From Niastella koreensis GR20-10 (lineage in GTDB: Bacteria > Bacteroidota > Bacteroidia > Chitinophagales > Chitinophagaceae), in assembly GCF_000246855.1 (NCBI RefSeq), contig NC_016609.1, positions 6,646,744 through 6,710,743 on the forward strand: a stretch of DNA of 64,000 bases. Direction: 5' to 3'. This document shows positions 52,512-61,564 of the stretch, in pieces. Position numbers and translations under genes: made by a program. The notes beneath the pieces were generated by a model. It did not search any database and was not told the origin of the DNA. It saw nothing but the letters and a program-made list of their open reading frames with translations. Position 1 is the first letter of the stretch; each line of letters begins with the position of its first letter.

Positions 52512-54974
52512 TTTGAATGCCGTTTTTAATCCTTCGCTTTTTACGCCAAGTACCGATTTGCCGCCATTGGTTTGCACGCGAATAATAGCTCGGCCATTGT
52601 ACACCTGCACCAGTCTTGATCCCCCGGGGGTGCCCTGGTTATCGATCAGTTTGCCATCGCCGGCCAAACTAAACCGCACCCAATTGGCTGCATCCAAACA
52701 AAGCACGCCTTTATTGTCCAGCAGTTTTACCTGCATGGTTGCAATGCCGTTGGCTTCGCTGAGCTTTTCCAGTAATAAACCTGCTGGTTTGCCCCATTTC
52801 TCGGTTTGATATTGAAATTTGATAGAATCTCTTACTTCGGTTTTACCAGTACGGCCAATCACCTTTACTTCCTGGGCGCCTTCTTTTAAGGGCACATTCC
52901 AACGCAACCCGGCTGCAGGGAAATCCTGGCTGTTACGTTTTTTAACTCCGTAACTCTTCCCATTTACAAACAATTCTGCTTCGGCGCAATTGGAGTATAC
53001 TTTTATCATTTTCTCCTCCTCCTCATTTCCCCAGCGTACCGGCCAGCTATGACCGTAAATATGCGCCATGGGCAGGGTGGTCCAATAAGATTGGAATACG
53101 TAGTAGGCTTCTTTTTTTGTAAGATCGCGTTCCACCACGCCTTTCTGGTTCATATATGGAACCGGGTTATCGGGCCGAACGGGTGTTGAAAAATCCTTGA
53201 AAGGCCATTGGGCCGAACCTGTTAACCAGGGCATGGTTTCCTGTTCTTTCAAATGCCAGTCAACCAGGTTGCAGAGATACGTTTCGCTCCAGTCGCCATC
53301 TTTCGATACACGCGCAGCGCCACCATACAAACTCGCATCACCAGCCCGCTCATCGGCGCCACTGCCGGTTCTTACGGTTTGCAATGCTTTATCGGGATTT
53401 TCTGAGTGCCGGCCGGCATGGCTGTCGCCACCCCATTCCACATGCAGAAAGTGATTTACTTTTTTAAACTCCTCTTCGGTAGCCTGTTTGTATTCGGTAA
53501 ACAAACCACGGTACCAGCCTGCCCAAATGGAGGGAGAGTATACATCAACGATATCTTTACAAAAATCGCAACGGCGAATGGCTGTTTTACGGGACGCATC
53601 CAGGCGATGCGACAGGTCGTTCAACTCTTTCATAAAAGTCCTGATCTGTTCTTTATCAAACTCAGGCTGGTCACCAGGCCAGTCGTTCTCATTGCCCATT
53701 CCCCAGATGATGACGGCCGGATGGTTGTAATGCTGCTCGATCATATGGGTGAGCATGCGGCGCGCCTGATCTTTGTAAACAGGTCCGCCAAGGCCACCGC
53801 GGCACCAGGGAATTTCTTCCCAAACCAGGATGCCTAAACTATCGCACAGGTTTAAAATAATGCGTGATTGCTGATAATGACCCAGGCGAATAAAGTTTAC
53901 GCCCATCTCTTTCATCATAATCATTTCCTGGCGCATCATCTCCTCCGTCATGGCGGCTGCTACGCCGGCATGATCTTCATGCCGGTGTGTACCGCGTAAT
54001 AACAGTCGCTGGCCATTCAGCATAAATGGCCCGTGATCTACGAACTCGAAATTGCGGAAACCTATTTTTTCTTTTTGAACAAAACTGCCTTCGGCTGTGG
54101 TTACGGTTGCTTCTACTGTATACAACACTGGTTTTTGCGGCGACCATAATTGTGGGGTCTTCAGCGCAAAATCTGCCAGGTGGCAATCGCCGGTTAAGGT
54201 AGTAAGCGGGACTTCTTTTTGCTGAACGGGTTTGCCAGTGGGGTCAATCAATTTTACAAGAACAGACGGCCCCCTCCCGGCCTCCTCCGCCAACTGGCGG
54301 AGAGGAGTTGAAAACCTCGCGACAACACTTACACTTCCTGATTTTCCAGTTTTGTCAGTCTCTGCTTTTGCAAATAATTTATCTATGGCTACTGATGGGG
54401 TGTATACGAGGTTCAGATAGCGGTAAATTCCGCCATAAACGTTAAAATCCGACAAATTGGAGGGGATCATTTCCAGGTCCCTTGAATTATCGGTTCTTAT
54501 TGAAATGGGAATTTTTCCCTTGAACTGGCTTTGAAAAACAGCCGTTTTTTTAAAGGCGGCTATGGCATCGGTCAAATCTACCGACCATTCGTCATAGCCA
54601 CCGGTATGCGACCCTACTTTGGTCGTGTATATATATACATCTGTTTTCTGGCCTGCACCTTCAAAAAAAAGCAGGGTACGGCCATTGCCGTATGGATTAT
54701 TAATTTCAAGCTGGGTCCTGTACCAGGCGGGTCCCTGGTAATAATTTACATCCGGGTCAACTGCATCTTCGGCATTTACACAATGCGGCAATTGCACGGG
54801 CTGCCATAAGGGCACGCTTTCAGGATTTCCTTTGCCTACCGGCCGCACGATTTCCCAAATGCCGCCTACATCCTGTTTTAAAAATTCCCAATTACCGGTT
54901 AACCGGGTCGATTGCTGGGCACGGGCTGATAAATTGACGATCAGCAATAAAAACAACCAATTTAGTCTTTGCAT
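52503..54974 (-). CDS. GH2 glycosidase with a REP-derived insert
   Basis: An 823-aa exported enzyme (MQRLNWLFLLLIVNLSARAQ). A sugar-binding beta-sandwich and Ig-like domain precede the barrel: VNFIRLGHYQQSRIILNLCD, WGMGNENDWPGDQ (acid/base Glu about 428), and HVEWGGDSHAGRH (nucleophile Glu about 511). Both catalytic Glu are present; beta-galactosidase is the most likely activity, beta-glucuronidase possible. Residues PLRQLAEEAGRGP (about 224-236) are encoded by a GCCCCCTCCCGGCCT-type palindrome found elsewhere in spacers, inserted in frame within the Ig-like part. Confidence 0.92.
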   Translation of the reverse strand: MQRLNWLFLLLIVNLSARAQQSTRLTGNWEFLKQDVGGIWEIVRPVGKGNPESVPLWQPVQLPHCVNAEDAVDPDVNYYQGPAWYRTQLEINNPYGNGRTLLFFEGAGQKTDVYIYTTKVGSHTGGYDEWSVDLTDAIAAFKKTAVFQSQFKGKIPISIRTDNSRDLEMIPSNLSDFNVYGGIYRYLNLVYTPSVAIDKLFAKAETDKTGKSGSVSVVARFSTPLRQLAEEAGRGPSVLVKLIDPTGKPVQQKEVPLTTLTGDCHLADFALKTPQLWSPQKPVLYTVEATVTTAEGSFVQKEKIGFRNFEFVDHGPFMLNGQRLLLRGTHRHEDHAGVAAAMTEEMMRQEMIMMKEMGVNFIRLGHYQQSRIILNLCDSLGILVWEEIPWCRGGLGGPVYKDQARRMLTHMIEQHYNHPAVIIWGMGNENDWPGDQPEFDKEQIRTFMKELNDLSHRLDASRKTAIRRCDFCKDIVDVYSPSIWAGWYRGLFTEYKQATEEEFKKVNHFLHVEWGGDSHAGRHSENPDKALQTVRTGSGADERAGDASLYGGAARVSKDGDWSETYLCNLVDWHLKEQETMPWLTGSAQWPFKDFSTPVRPDNPVPYMNQKGVVERDLTKKEAYYVFQSYWTTLPMAHIYGHSWPVRWGNEEEEKMIKVYSNCAEAELFVNGKSYGVKKRNSQDFPAAGLRWNVPLKEGAQEVKVIGRTGKTEVRDSIKFQYQTEKWGKPAGLLLEKLSEANGIATMQVKLLDNKGVLCLDAANWVRFSLAGDGKLIDNQGTPGGSRLVQVYNGRAIIRVQTNGGKSVLGVKSEGLKTAFKDL
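54268..54307. repeat. REP-like palindrome inside the GH2 gene
   Basis: Core GCCCCCTCCCGGCCT at 54269-54283 followed by a hairpin CTCCGCC-AACT-GGCGGAG. The same core appears at 55021 and 61420 in non-coding DNA. The coding frame stays open through it. Confidence 0.8.
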
Positions 54975-55020
54975 TATTATTCCTTACAGTTTAAGATCCT
55001 TTTCCGACTCCCCGCTCCCA

Positions 55021-55063
55021 GGCCCCCCTCCCGGCCTTCCCGACTTGTCGGGAGAGGAGGCGA
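55021..55063. repeat. REP-like palindrome, spacer copy
   Basis: GGCCCCCCTCCCGGCCT (55021-55037, one extra C against the shared core) followed by TCCCGAC-TTGTCGGGA hairpin and an AGGAGG end. It lies 47 bp upstream of the GH2 start codon. Confidence 0.75.
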
Positions 55064-55128
55064 GATAAAAGGAGAATAAGTTTACGGCGAAAGTTAAGTA
55101 GGAACATTGCTATTCTTTTCAGATTGTA

Positions 55129-55142
55129 CGCAATCGTTTCCG
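55129..55142. promoter_or_regulatory. LacI-family operator, site C
   Basis: CGCAATCGTTTCCG on the plus strand, CGGAAACGATTGCG on the minus strand, about 155 nt before the GH2 start. It matches site B at 12 of 14 positions. A -7 element near 55094 (TAACTTTC, minus) is weak. Confidence 0.4.
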
Positions 55143-55170
55143 GGTTGCATCTATTTAATTAAAACTTAAA

Positions 55171-55210
55171 AATTCCGGCCCTGAACTCCGGGGAGTCCAG
55201 GGCCAGAATT
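55171..55210 (-). terminator. Terminator of the SusC-SusD-FAS1 operon
   Basis: AATTCCGGCCCTG (55171-55183) pairs with CAGGGCCAGAATT (55198-55210), and ACTCC/GGAGT extends the stem inward. On the minus strand a T-rich stretch follows. It lies 34 nt past the stop of the FAS1 lipoprotein gene. Confidence 0.8.
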
Positions 55211-55243
55211 GCAAATTCTAAAACACACTGATTTATTGTACGC

Positions 55244-55915
55244 TTACTTTACCCCATATTCCACTACCCTGTCCATTACGTGTATTGGGCCGTTATCACT
55301 CAGGATGCCCGACGTACGGCCAACGGTAACCCGAACGCTGTTGATGAAATCATTTAACCGCACTTTTGAATCCCGGTCGTTCGAAAGTTTTATTGTCATA
55401 ATGCTTCTGGGATTAACGGCATCTGCACCTTCCGGCAACAGCGTATTTACCTCCACATTTTCTGAACCCAGGTTATCATAACTGTATTGATCTTTTACAA
55501 TTAAATACAATAACCAGTTTTTTACCTGCTGGGGTGTGTATTGCGACCAGCTTTTGGCTACTGCATTATTTACTTTATACCGGCCCCAATAACAATCTGT
55601 AGCTGTTGCCTGGGCAGATCTGAACACCGCATCGTTGTGCAGGAAAAGAAATGTCCGGCCCGGTTGAATGTATTCATTGGTATCGATGCCCGAATAAATG
55701 ATGGCATCGTACATGCGTTTAAAAATGGTATCGGGCTGGTTGCCGATGCTGCGCTCCTTTAAATACTGCCAGGCAGTTTTGTTGATGTGCGGATCGAGCA
55801 CACTGGTTACGTGATCTGAGTTCTGCTGCAGACCGAGACCAGCAAGTTTTTTACAACTGGTTACTGCCAGCAGGATACCAATAAACAGAATTATATATAT
55901 AGGTTGATATTTCAT
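55244..55915 (-). CDS. FAS1-domain lipoprotein
   Basis: About 223 aa from the ATG at 55915 (MKYQPIYIILFIGILL); an ATG three codons upstream at 55924 is also possible. The lipobox LLAVTSC places it on the membrane surface. A single fasciclin-like domain follows: TIFKRMYDAIIYSGIDTNEY, GRTFLFLHNDAVFRS and the hallmark NGPIHVMDRVVEYG at the C-terminus. It is third in the SusC-SusD transcript, where loci often encode a surface glycan-binding protein, so binding to the same glycan is the likely role. Confidence 0.8.
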   Translation of the reverse strand: MKYQPIYIILFIGILLAVTSCKKLAGLGLQQNSDHVTSVLDPHINKTAWQYLKERSIGNQPDTIFKRMYDAIIYSGIDTNEYIQPGRTFLFLHNDAVFRSAQATATDCYWGRYKVNNAVAKSWSQYTPQQVKNWLLYLIVKDQYSYDNLGSENVEVNTLLPEGADAVNPRSIMTIKLSNDRDSKVRLNDFINSVRVTVGRTSGILSDNGPIHVMDRVVEYGVK

Positions 55916-55944
55916 TGTAATCACTTTTAATAATACAGGAAAGT

Positions 55945-57399
55945 TTATTCAGAATAGGGTTCGTTCTGGCGGATCAGGATATTCCGGGTCAATGCCTGGC
56001 GGGAAATTGGCCAGAGTATTTTCCGCGGATCATTGAACCCGGTTTCACTGATGTTCAGTAATCGCTGACGGTACCGGATCATCGGGTCCATTGTAGAAAG
56101 CACCCGGTCTGTTCTCACCAGGTCGAACCAGCGTTTTCCTTCTGCAAAAAGCTCTAACTGGCGTTCATTCAGCACGGCGGTCTCTACATCCAGGTCGGTT
56201 GGATAATCGGCAGGCAACAAGGGAGTTATTCCCCTGAGCGTACGAATGCGGTTAACAATGGTAAATACTGGTGTTTTATTGGCGCTTGTTTTATTCAGCG
56301 CTTCTGCACGCATTAACAGCACATCCGCCGAACGGTATAAGGTCAACTTCGCATCGTTCTGGGCATTGATAGGATATACTACTTTGTTGGAACTGTTCAC
56401 AGGGTAGAACTTACCGATCTGGATAATCCTTGTACCGGCGCTCACCAGCGCAGTGTCGTATGTAACTGAACGGCGGATATCGCTTTTGTTACTTTCAAAA
56501 CGCAGGAAAACCGAACTGTCGATATAATAGTTGGAGGTATTACCACCTGACCCTATTTTAGAAATGCCATTACCGCCATCGCGGGTATCCCAGTGCAGGC
56601 TCCACACGGCCTCTTTTGTACTGGCCGGATCGATAAAGATCTTTTTCCAGTCGGTAGAATTAGTGGCAGACACATCATATTTGAATGCCAGGTTGATGAA
56701 ATTCTGCGAAGCATCCAGCGCTTTATTATAATCCTTTTTCCACATATACACATCTGTTTGCAGGGCAAGGATAGCACCGGCATTCATTTCCCACACAGTG
56801 CTGCTTGTTTTATCAACCAAACTATACGCTTTCACCATATCAGGGATGATGATATTATTCAGGATAGAGTCTGCAGATGATCTGGGCGCCCGCGGATCTT
56901 CGTTCAGGTTTTCATAAGGTTCCAGGCGAACCGGCACACCCCCCCACAGGCGGATAGCATAAAAATACATGTACGCCCGGATGGCATAGGCCTGCGCCAG
57001 GTAATTGTTTCGCACCAGCTCGGTAAAGGTGGCCGTTAATGGAATATTGGGAATGTACTTTATGGCCAGGTTGGCGCGCCCGATGGTAAAATACAAATTG
57101 CTCCAGTTGGCGGCGCCGGTCAGCGAATTCAATCCATTCAATGTTACGTTGATCTGGTTTTCACCCGTACCTCCATACGTAAAGTTATCTGAGCGGGCAT
57201 CGCCCCAGTCGGTATAATTGCCGTTCAGTGTTTTCTGAATGCCATCATAAATGGCGGCCACGCCGGTTTTTGCATCGTCGGGCGATTTCCAAAAGCTTTC
57301 CGGACCAACATCAGAGATCGGTTCCTGGTTCAGAAATTTTTTACATCCTGCACTGGCAAACAAGCCCAGTACTGCTATATAATAAATGAGTTTTTTCAT
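55945..57399 (-). CDS. SusD/RagB-family surface glycan-binding lipoprotein
   Basis: A 484-aa lipoprotein (MKKLIYYIAVLGLFASAGC; lipid Cys at about 19). KFLNQEPISDVGPESFWKSPDDAKTGVAAIYDGIQ is the SusD opening, with TPR-like helices through the middle (YAIRAYMYFYAIRLWGGVPV) and the C-terminal LNERQLELFAEGKRWFDLVRT typical of RagB/SusD. It binds the target oligosaccharide at the cell surface and lids the SusC channel encoded 13 bp upstream. Confidence 0.95.
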   Translation of the reverse strand: MKKLIYYIAVLGLFASAGCKKFLNQEPISDVGPESFWKSPDDAKTGVAAIYDGIQKTLNGNYTDWGDARSDNFTYGGTGENQINVTLNGLNSLTGAANWSNLYFTIGRANLAIKYIPNIPLTATFTELVRNNYLAQAYAIRAYMYFYAIRLWGGVPVRLEPYENLNEDPRAPRSSADSILNNIIIPDMVKAYSLVDKTSSTVWEMNAGAILALQTDVYMWKKDYNKALDASQNFINLAFKYDVSATNSTDWKKIFIDPASTKEAVWSLHWDTRDGGNGISKIGSGGNTSNYYIDSSVFLRFESNKSDIRRSVTYDTALVSAGTRIIQIGKFYPVNSSNKVVYPINAQNDAKLTLYRSADVLLMRAEALNKTSANKTPVFTIVNRIRTLRGITPLLPADYPTDLDVETAVLNERQLELFAEGKRWFDLVRTDRVLSTMDPMIRYRQRLLNISETGFNDPRKILWPISRQALTRNILIRQNEPYSE

Positions 57400-57411
57400 T
57401 GCTTGTACGTT

Positions 57412-60400
57412 TTAAAAATTCAGGTTAATACCGGCGCCAAATTCTCTTTTCCGCGGATAGCGGCCATTGTCCTGCCCCATTTCGAGCGCTTTGGAGAAAG
57501 CCACTTCCGGATCGTACCAGTAGTAATTGGTCCAGGTAAGCAGGTTATTGCCATACAAATACACCGTAGCTCCCTTCATCTTTGCTTTGGACATGAAATT
57601 CTTTGGCAATGCATACGAAAGGCGCACATTACGCAGGCGAATGAACGAGGCATCTTCCAGGTACAGGCTGCTTAATTCCCGTGCATTACCCATCCCATTG
57701 TTTTTTGCCACCGGCCATTTGGTAAGATCGCCGGGATGCCACCAGGAGTTGTTGATGTATTCCGGATCGGGCGTTACGTTGCTCGTGGCATTTGTATTCA
57801 ACTGCTGACGGCCACGGTCGTACAATAACCCGCCCCAGCTAACATATACGTTGAACGACAGGCTGAAATTTTTATACGTAAACTGGTTTGATAAGCCTGC
57901 TATCCATTTGGGCTGGGCATTGCCAAGAGGAACCCTGTCCGCATCGTCTATCACACTGTCCCTGTTATTGTTCGCCCAGATCATATCGCCGCCTTTCAAC
58001 ACATTGCCCTGTGTTTTTAATTTGTTCACCTGGCCATTGTAAGCTTTGCCATTGAGGGCATAGCCGCTGAACACCCCACCGTCCATTACCGGTATCAATT
58101 GTTCCCAATTTTCGGTATAGGCATTCGATTCATCATATTGATACACTCCCAGCGCCTGCCAGCCAAAGAAATCACCTAAACGCTGGCCTTCCCGGGTAAT
58201 CCAGTTACCACCAACGATAGGCACATTGCCATACAGACTTTTAATAGTGGCGTTATTGAACGACATGTTATAGATCACGTTCCAGGAGAAATTATTATTC
58301 TTTACCGGCGAGCCATTGATAATAAATTCAAAACCTTTGTTCTGGATGGAACCCACATTTACGTTCACTTCTTCAAAACCCGTTTCATACGTCAACGGCG
58401 CCTGGTACAGTAGTTTATCGGTTATCTTATTATAATAATCGGCTGTAAAGGTTAAACGGCCACGCAGGAACGAGAGGTCTACACCTATGTTGAATTGTTT
58501 TGTTTCTTCCCAGCTTAATGCGGGATTACCAAAAGTTGAATTAGGCGCCACACCTGAAATACCATTGTACCAGTTACTACCGAAGGTGTAGGTTCTGATG
58601 GCATCGTATTCGCCGATCCTGTCGTTACCGGTTACACCCCAGCTGGCGCGGATCTTACCATCAGCCAGGTATTTATAAGCCCATTGCATAAATGGCTCTT
58701 CACTAAAACGCCAGCCCGCCGAAATAGAGGGGAAGTAGCCCCAGCGGTTGTCTTTACCAAACTTCGAGGAGGCATCTGCCCTGAAATTACTGTTGAACAG
58801 ATATTTTCCTTTATAGCTATAACCTATACGGCCAAAACCCGAAACCGATGTATATCGTTGTTCACTGTTGGTGGGAATGGTATATACCTGTGGCGAGTTC
58901 TGGGTAGTAACGGCTTCGGTAACATAGGTCGTTCCCCCCACCTCCATATCACGGGTGAAATTACGGTCGGCACTTACCCCTAATACACCGGTTAAAGTAT
59001 GATCGCCACCCAGGGTTTTATTAAAGTTCAGGTACGCCTGCGTCATCCAGTACGTTTGCCATTTCTGTTCGTCACTGCCATCATTGTCGTTACCGGTATT
59101 GCTCAATAATTTCGGGGCAAACTGCAGGTTGTGCGTGTACGTGGCTTTTACATTCGCATCTACGGTCAGTTTTAAAGAAGGCAGAAACTGGTAACTGATA
59201 TAATTATAAAAGTTTCCGTCAGGGATCTGGTATTCGTTTTTCCGTAACAACGCTTCCGCTACCGGGTTTCTTCGGCCACCGATCTGACCGGCCAGGGTTC
59301 CATCGGCAAAATAGATGCGGAAATTAGGCGGGCGCTGTATTGCCTGGTTCAGCGTATTGCCTTCGTTGATCCGGTTCTCGGTTTGGTAACTGAACTGGAT
59401 GCGGTTGCCATACGTTAACTTAGGCGTTGCTTTGTAATCTATATTGAACCGGCCACGCAGCACCTTGGCCCAGCTGTTGATGATAATACCTTCATCTTTC
59501 AAATAGCCAATGCTTCCGTAATAGTTCAGATTTTGCGACGCGCCGCCCAGGCTTATATCTACCTGCTGGCGATTGGCCGTTCTGGTTAGCATGTCCTGGT
59601 GATCGTTATCTGCATTGAACGAGGGGTTCAACGAGTCGGTATTCAAGCCACCGGAGTTGCCACGTTTCAGGTCCAGCAACCGGCGTTCGGCCGCATTGGC
59701 CTGTGGTATTTTATGCGATAACTGGCTTAAGCTGGTCAGATAACGCACATCCAGCGTAGGCTTTCCTTCTTTACCTTTTTTAGTAGTGATGATCACTACT
59801 CCATTGGCCGAGCGGGAACCATAAATGGCTGCCGAGGCTGCATCTTTTAAAATTTCAATGGATTCAATATCGTTGGGGTTGATGCCATCGATATTCACCC
59901 CTTGTGCACCATCTACAATATACAGCGGATCTGCACCACCCTGTAAAGTACCAATACCGCGAATGCGTACCGAGTTACCTGCCCCGGGCCGGCCCGATTC
60001 CTGGGCAATTTGTAAACCAGGCGCCTGCCCTTGCATGGCATCCAGCACATCTACCGCCTGGCGCTCTTCAATTTGTTTGGCGCTTACAGATGAAATGGCG
60101 CCGGTAACGTCTTTCTTTCGCTGGGTGCCGTAGCCAATAACAACCACTTCATCCATGGAGTTATTTCCCGCAGCCAATGAAACGGTAAGATCAGTTTGCG
60201 AACCCACCGTTATTTCTTTGGTGGTGTAGCCAACTGAAGAAAACACCAATACTGATTTTGGTCCGGGCACCATAAGACTGAATTTGCCTTCGTTATTGGT
60301 GCTGGTGCCCACACTGGTTCCTTTTACGGTTACAGTAATCGCACCTAATCCTTTTCCATTGGCATCTTTTACCGTTCCCCGAACGGTAGTGTTTTGTGCA

Positions 60401-60498
60401 AATGTGGATGATAAACAACCAATAAAAGTCAGGAGGAGAATGAATACCCGGCGTGACAGGGCAATAAAACGCCGGAAAGGAAACGCGTTCTTTTCCAT
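57412..60498 (-). CDS. SusC/RagA TonB-dependent outer-membrane transporter
   Basis: A 1028-aa protein. After a signal segment (about 15-35) comes a carboxypeptidase-D-like regulatory domain (TVRGTVKDANGKGLGAITV to SVGYTTKEITV). The plug domain has VVVIGYGTQRKKDVTGAISSV, VRIRGIGTLQGGADPLYIVDG and NDIESIEILKDAASAAIYGSRSANGVVIITTK, followed by the long beta barrel. No STN signalling domain is seen at the N-terminus, in line with the absence of a sigma/anti-sigma pair nearby. It imports oligosaccharides into the periplasm with the SusD partner. Confidence 0.96.
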   Translation of the reverse strand: MEKNAFPFRRFIALSRRVFILLLTFIGCLSSTFAQNTTVRGTVKDANGKGLGAITVTVKGTSVGTSTNNEGKFSLMVPGPKSVLVFSSVGYTTKEITVGSQTDLTVSLAAGNNSMDEVVVIGYGTQRKKDVTGAISSVSAKQIEERQAVDVLDAMQGQAPGLQIAQESGRPGAGNSVRIRGIGTLQGGADPLYIVDGAQGVNIDGINPNDIESIEILKDAASAAIYGSRSANGVVIITTKKGKEGKPTLDVRYLTSLSQLSHKIPQANAAERRLLDLKRGNSGGLNTDSLNPSFNADNDHQDMLTRTANRQQVDISLGGASQNLNYYGSIGYLKDEGIIINSWAKVLRGRFNIDYKATPKLTYGNRIQFSYQTENRINEGNTLNQAIQRPPNFRIYFADGTLAGQIGGRRNPVAEALLRKNEYQIPDGNFYNYISYQFLPSLKLTVDANVKATYTHNLQFAPKLLSNTGNDNDGSDEQKWQTYWMTQAYLNFNKTLGGDHTLTGVLGVSADRNFTRDMEVGGTTYVTEAVTTQNSPQVYTIPTNSEQRYTSVSGFGRIGYSYKGKYLFNSNFRADASSKFGKDNRWGYFPSISAGWRFSEEPFMQWAYKYLADGKIRASWGVTGNDRIGEYDAIRTYTFGSNWYNGISGVAPNSTFGNPALSWEETKQFNIGVDLSFLRGRLTFTADYYNKITDKLLYQAPLTYETGFEEVNVNVGSIQNKGFEFIINGSPVKNNNFSWNVIYNMSFNNATIKSLYGNVPIVGGNWITREGQRLGDFFGWQALGVYQYDESNAYTENWEQLIPVMDGGVFSGYALNGKAYNGQVNKLKTQGNVLKGGDMIWANNNRDSVIDDADRVPLGNAQPKWIAGLSNQFTYKNFSLSFNVYVSWGGLLYDRGRQQLNTNATSNVTPDPEYINNSWWHPGDLTKWPVAKNNGMGNARELSSLYLEDASFIRLRNVRLSYALPKNFMSKAKMKGATVYLYGNNLLTWTNYYWYDPEVAFSKALEMGQDNGRYPRKREFGAGINLNF

Positions 60499-60822
60499 AC
60501 AGCAGTTAGAATTTTTTACATGTCACACCGCTGGTCGAAGGCGGGTGAAATGTAGTCGGTTTATACAATAGAGTTTAAATAGTGAAACTACTCGCAAGTA
60601 CGGAAGTAAAGCCGTTGCTGAATTTTGCTAAATTGACAATATGATAAGCTATATTAACATGATAATCTTTCAGCAGACGCTTTAATCTTATCTTAATCAG
60701 ACAGCTGTACGTAATAAAAAACTGTGATGCGGAGTAATTTCAACACTGATTGCGGTTTCCTGACAGTTATGCGTCCATTTTTCCGGGCATAATTTTTTAT
60801 GCATTTCTATAAAACACCAGTT
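60499..60822. other. Divergent spacer upstream of susC
   Basis: A 324-bp region between the SusC gene and the acidic-protein gene. No LacI-type site like A-C and no good TAnnTTTG element was found for susC; TAGTTTCA near 60586 (minus) is the closest. A GCATAA/TTATGC hairpin (60787-60802) precedes the start at 60823. ATGATAA occurs twice (60641 and 60659 areas). Confidence 0.4.
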
Positions 60823-61419
60823 ATGGCAAAAACAAAAACTCCCAAAACAAAACCCGTTGACGAAGAGCTGAACGATACTTCATCCAGCCAGGAACAAACT
60901 CCGCCAAAGGATGGTTCCGACAGTCAAAGAAGAAAACAACAGCTTACGCAGGATGATTCATATATTGAAATACCTGATGTATCGGATATTCCCGGACAGG
61001 AAGGTATTGTAAACGCCGGCGTACCCGGCGCCATGAAAGATACTACCGCCTCCTCCGATGATGAGGAAGGTGTTAAGGCAGGAAGAGATATCTTTAATGC
61101 AGAGGATGATGAAGATGTAAAGATCGTGATGGGTACCGAAGCCGATGTAACGGAAGAAGACCTGGAAATGCTGGGCGATCCTGACCAGGATCAGGATATG
61201 AACGAAGATGAATTCATTGATAAGCAAGGACTGGACAATACCGATTTTGACGGGGATCCGTTGAATGAAGCCTCGGTTAGTGAAGTGAGCAGTGGCGACG
61301 ACCTGGATGTTCCCGAGGAAAGAGAAGATGATCCTAAGAAAACCGAGGACGATGAAGAAAATGATTATTACAGCCTGGGCGGTCCCGACAACGATGCGTT
61401 GGAAGAAGAAAAAGACTAA
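60823..61419 (+). CDS. Acidic protein of unknown function
   Basis: About 198 aa from MAKTKTPKTKPVDEEL; an ATG at 60799 would add eight residues. The first ~50 residues are basic/polar and the remainder strongly acidic, with repeated D/E runs (DDEEGVKAG, ELGDPDQDQDMNEDEF-like stretches, DDPKKTEDDEENDY). No hydrophobic core, signal peptide or known motif; probably intrinsically disordered. Similar small acidic proteins occur in Bacteroidota genomes without assigned function. It is followed by a REP-like element and an intrinsic terminator, so it is a single-gene unit not obviously tied to sugar use. Confidence 0.7.
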   Translation: MAKTKTPKTKPVDEELNDTSSSQEQTPPKDGSDSQRRKQQLTQDDSYIEIPDVSDIPGQEGIVNAGVPGAMKDTTASSDDEEGVKAGRDIFNAEDDEDVKIVMGTEADVTEEDLEMLGDPDQDQDMNEDEFIDKQGLDNTDFDGDPLNEASVSEVSSGDDLDVPEEREDDPKKTEDDEENDYYSLGGPDNDALEEEKD

Positions 61420-61453
61420 GCCCCCTCCCGGCCTCCCCCAGCAGGGGGAGGAG
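61420..61453. repeat. REP-like palindrome after the acidic-protein gene
   Basis: GCCCCCTCCCGGCCT (61420-61434) then CCCCCAGCAGGGGGAGGAG, whose CCCCC and GGGGG fold back. It is the cleanest copy of the core found in GH2 (54269) and before GH2 (55021). It begins directly at the stop codon. Confidence 0.8.
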
Positions 61454-61485
61454 AAGTGATCCCAAAAGTATTAATTATAACAATT

Positions 61486-61534
61486 AAGGTGAATCAAACA
61501 CCAACCGGTGGGTGATTCACCTTTATGTTTTTTT
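61486..61534 (+). terminator. Intrinsic terminator of the acidic-protein gene
   Basis: AAGGTGAATCA (61486-61496) pairs perfectly with TGATTCACCTT (61513-61523), inner CACC/GGTG, followed by TATGTTTTTTT. It lies 31 bp before the GH36 ATG at 61565, so it also insulates that gene. Confidence 0.85.
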
Positions 61535-61564
61535 GCATCTTTGTTGGTAAATCACCCAGGCATT

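Noticed and set aside
61508-61564. Upstream start of the GH36 gene
   Set aside because: It would overlap the terminator hairpin and disrupt the signal peptide that begins at 61565.
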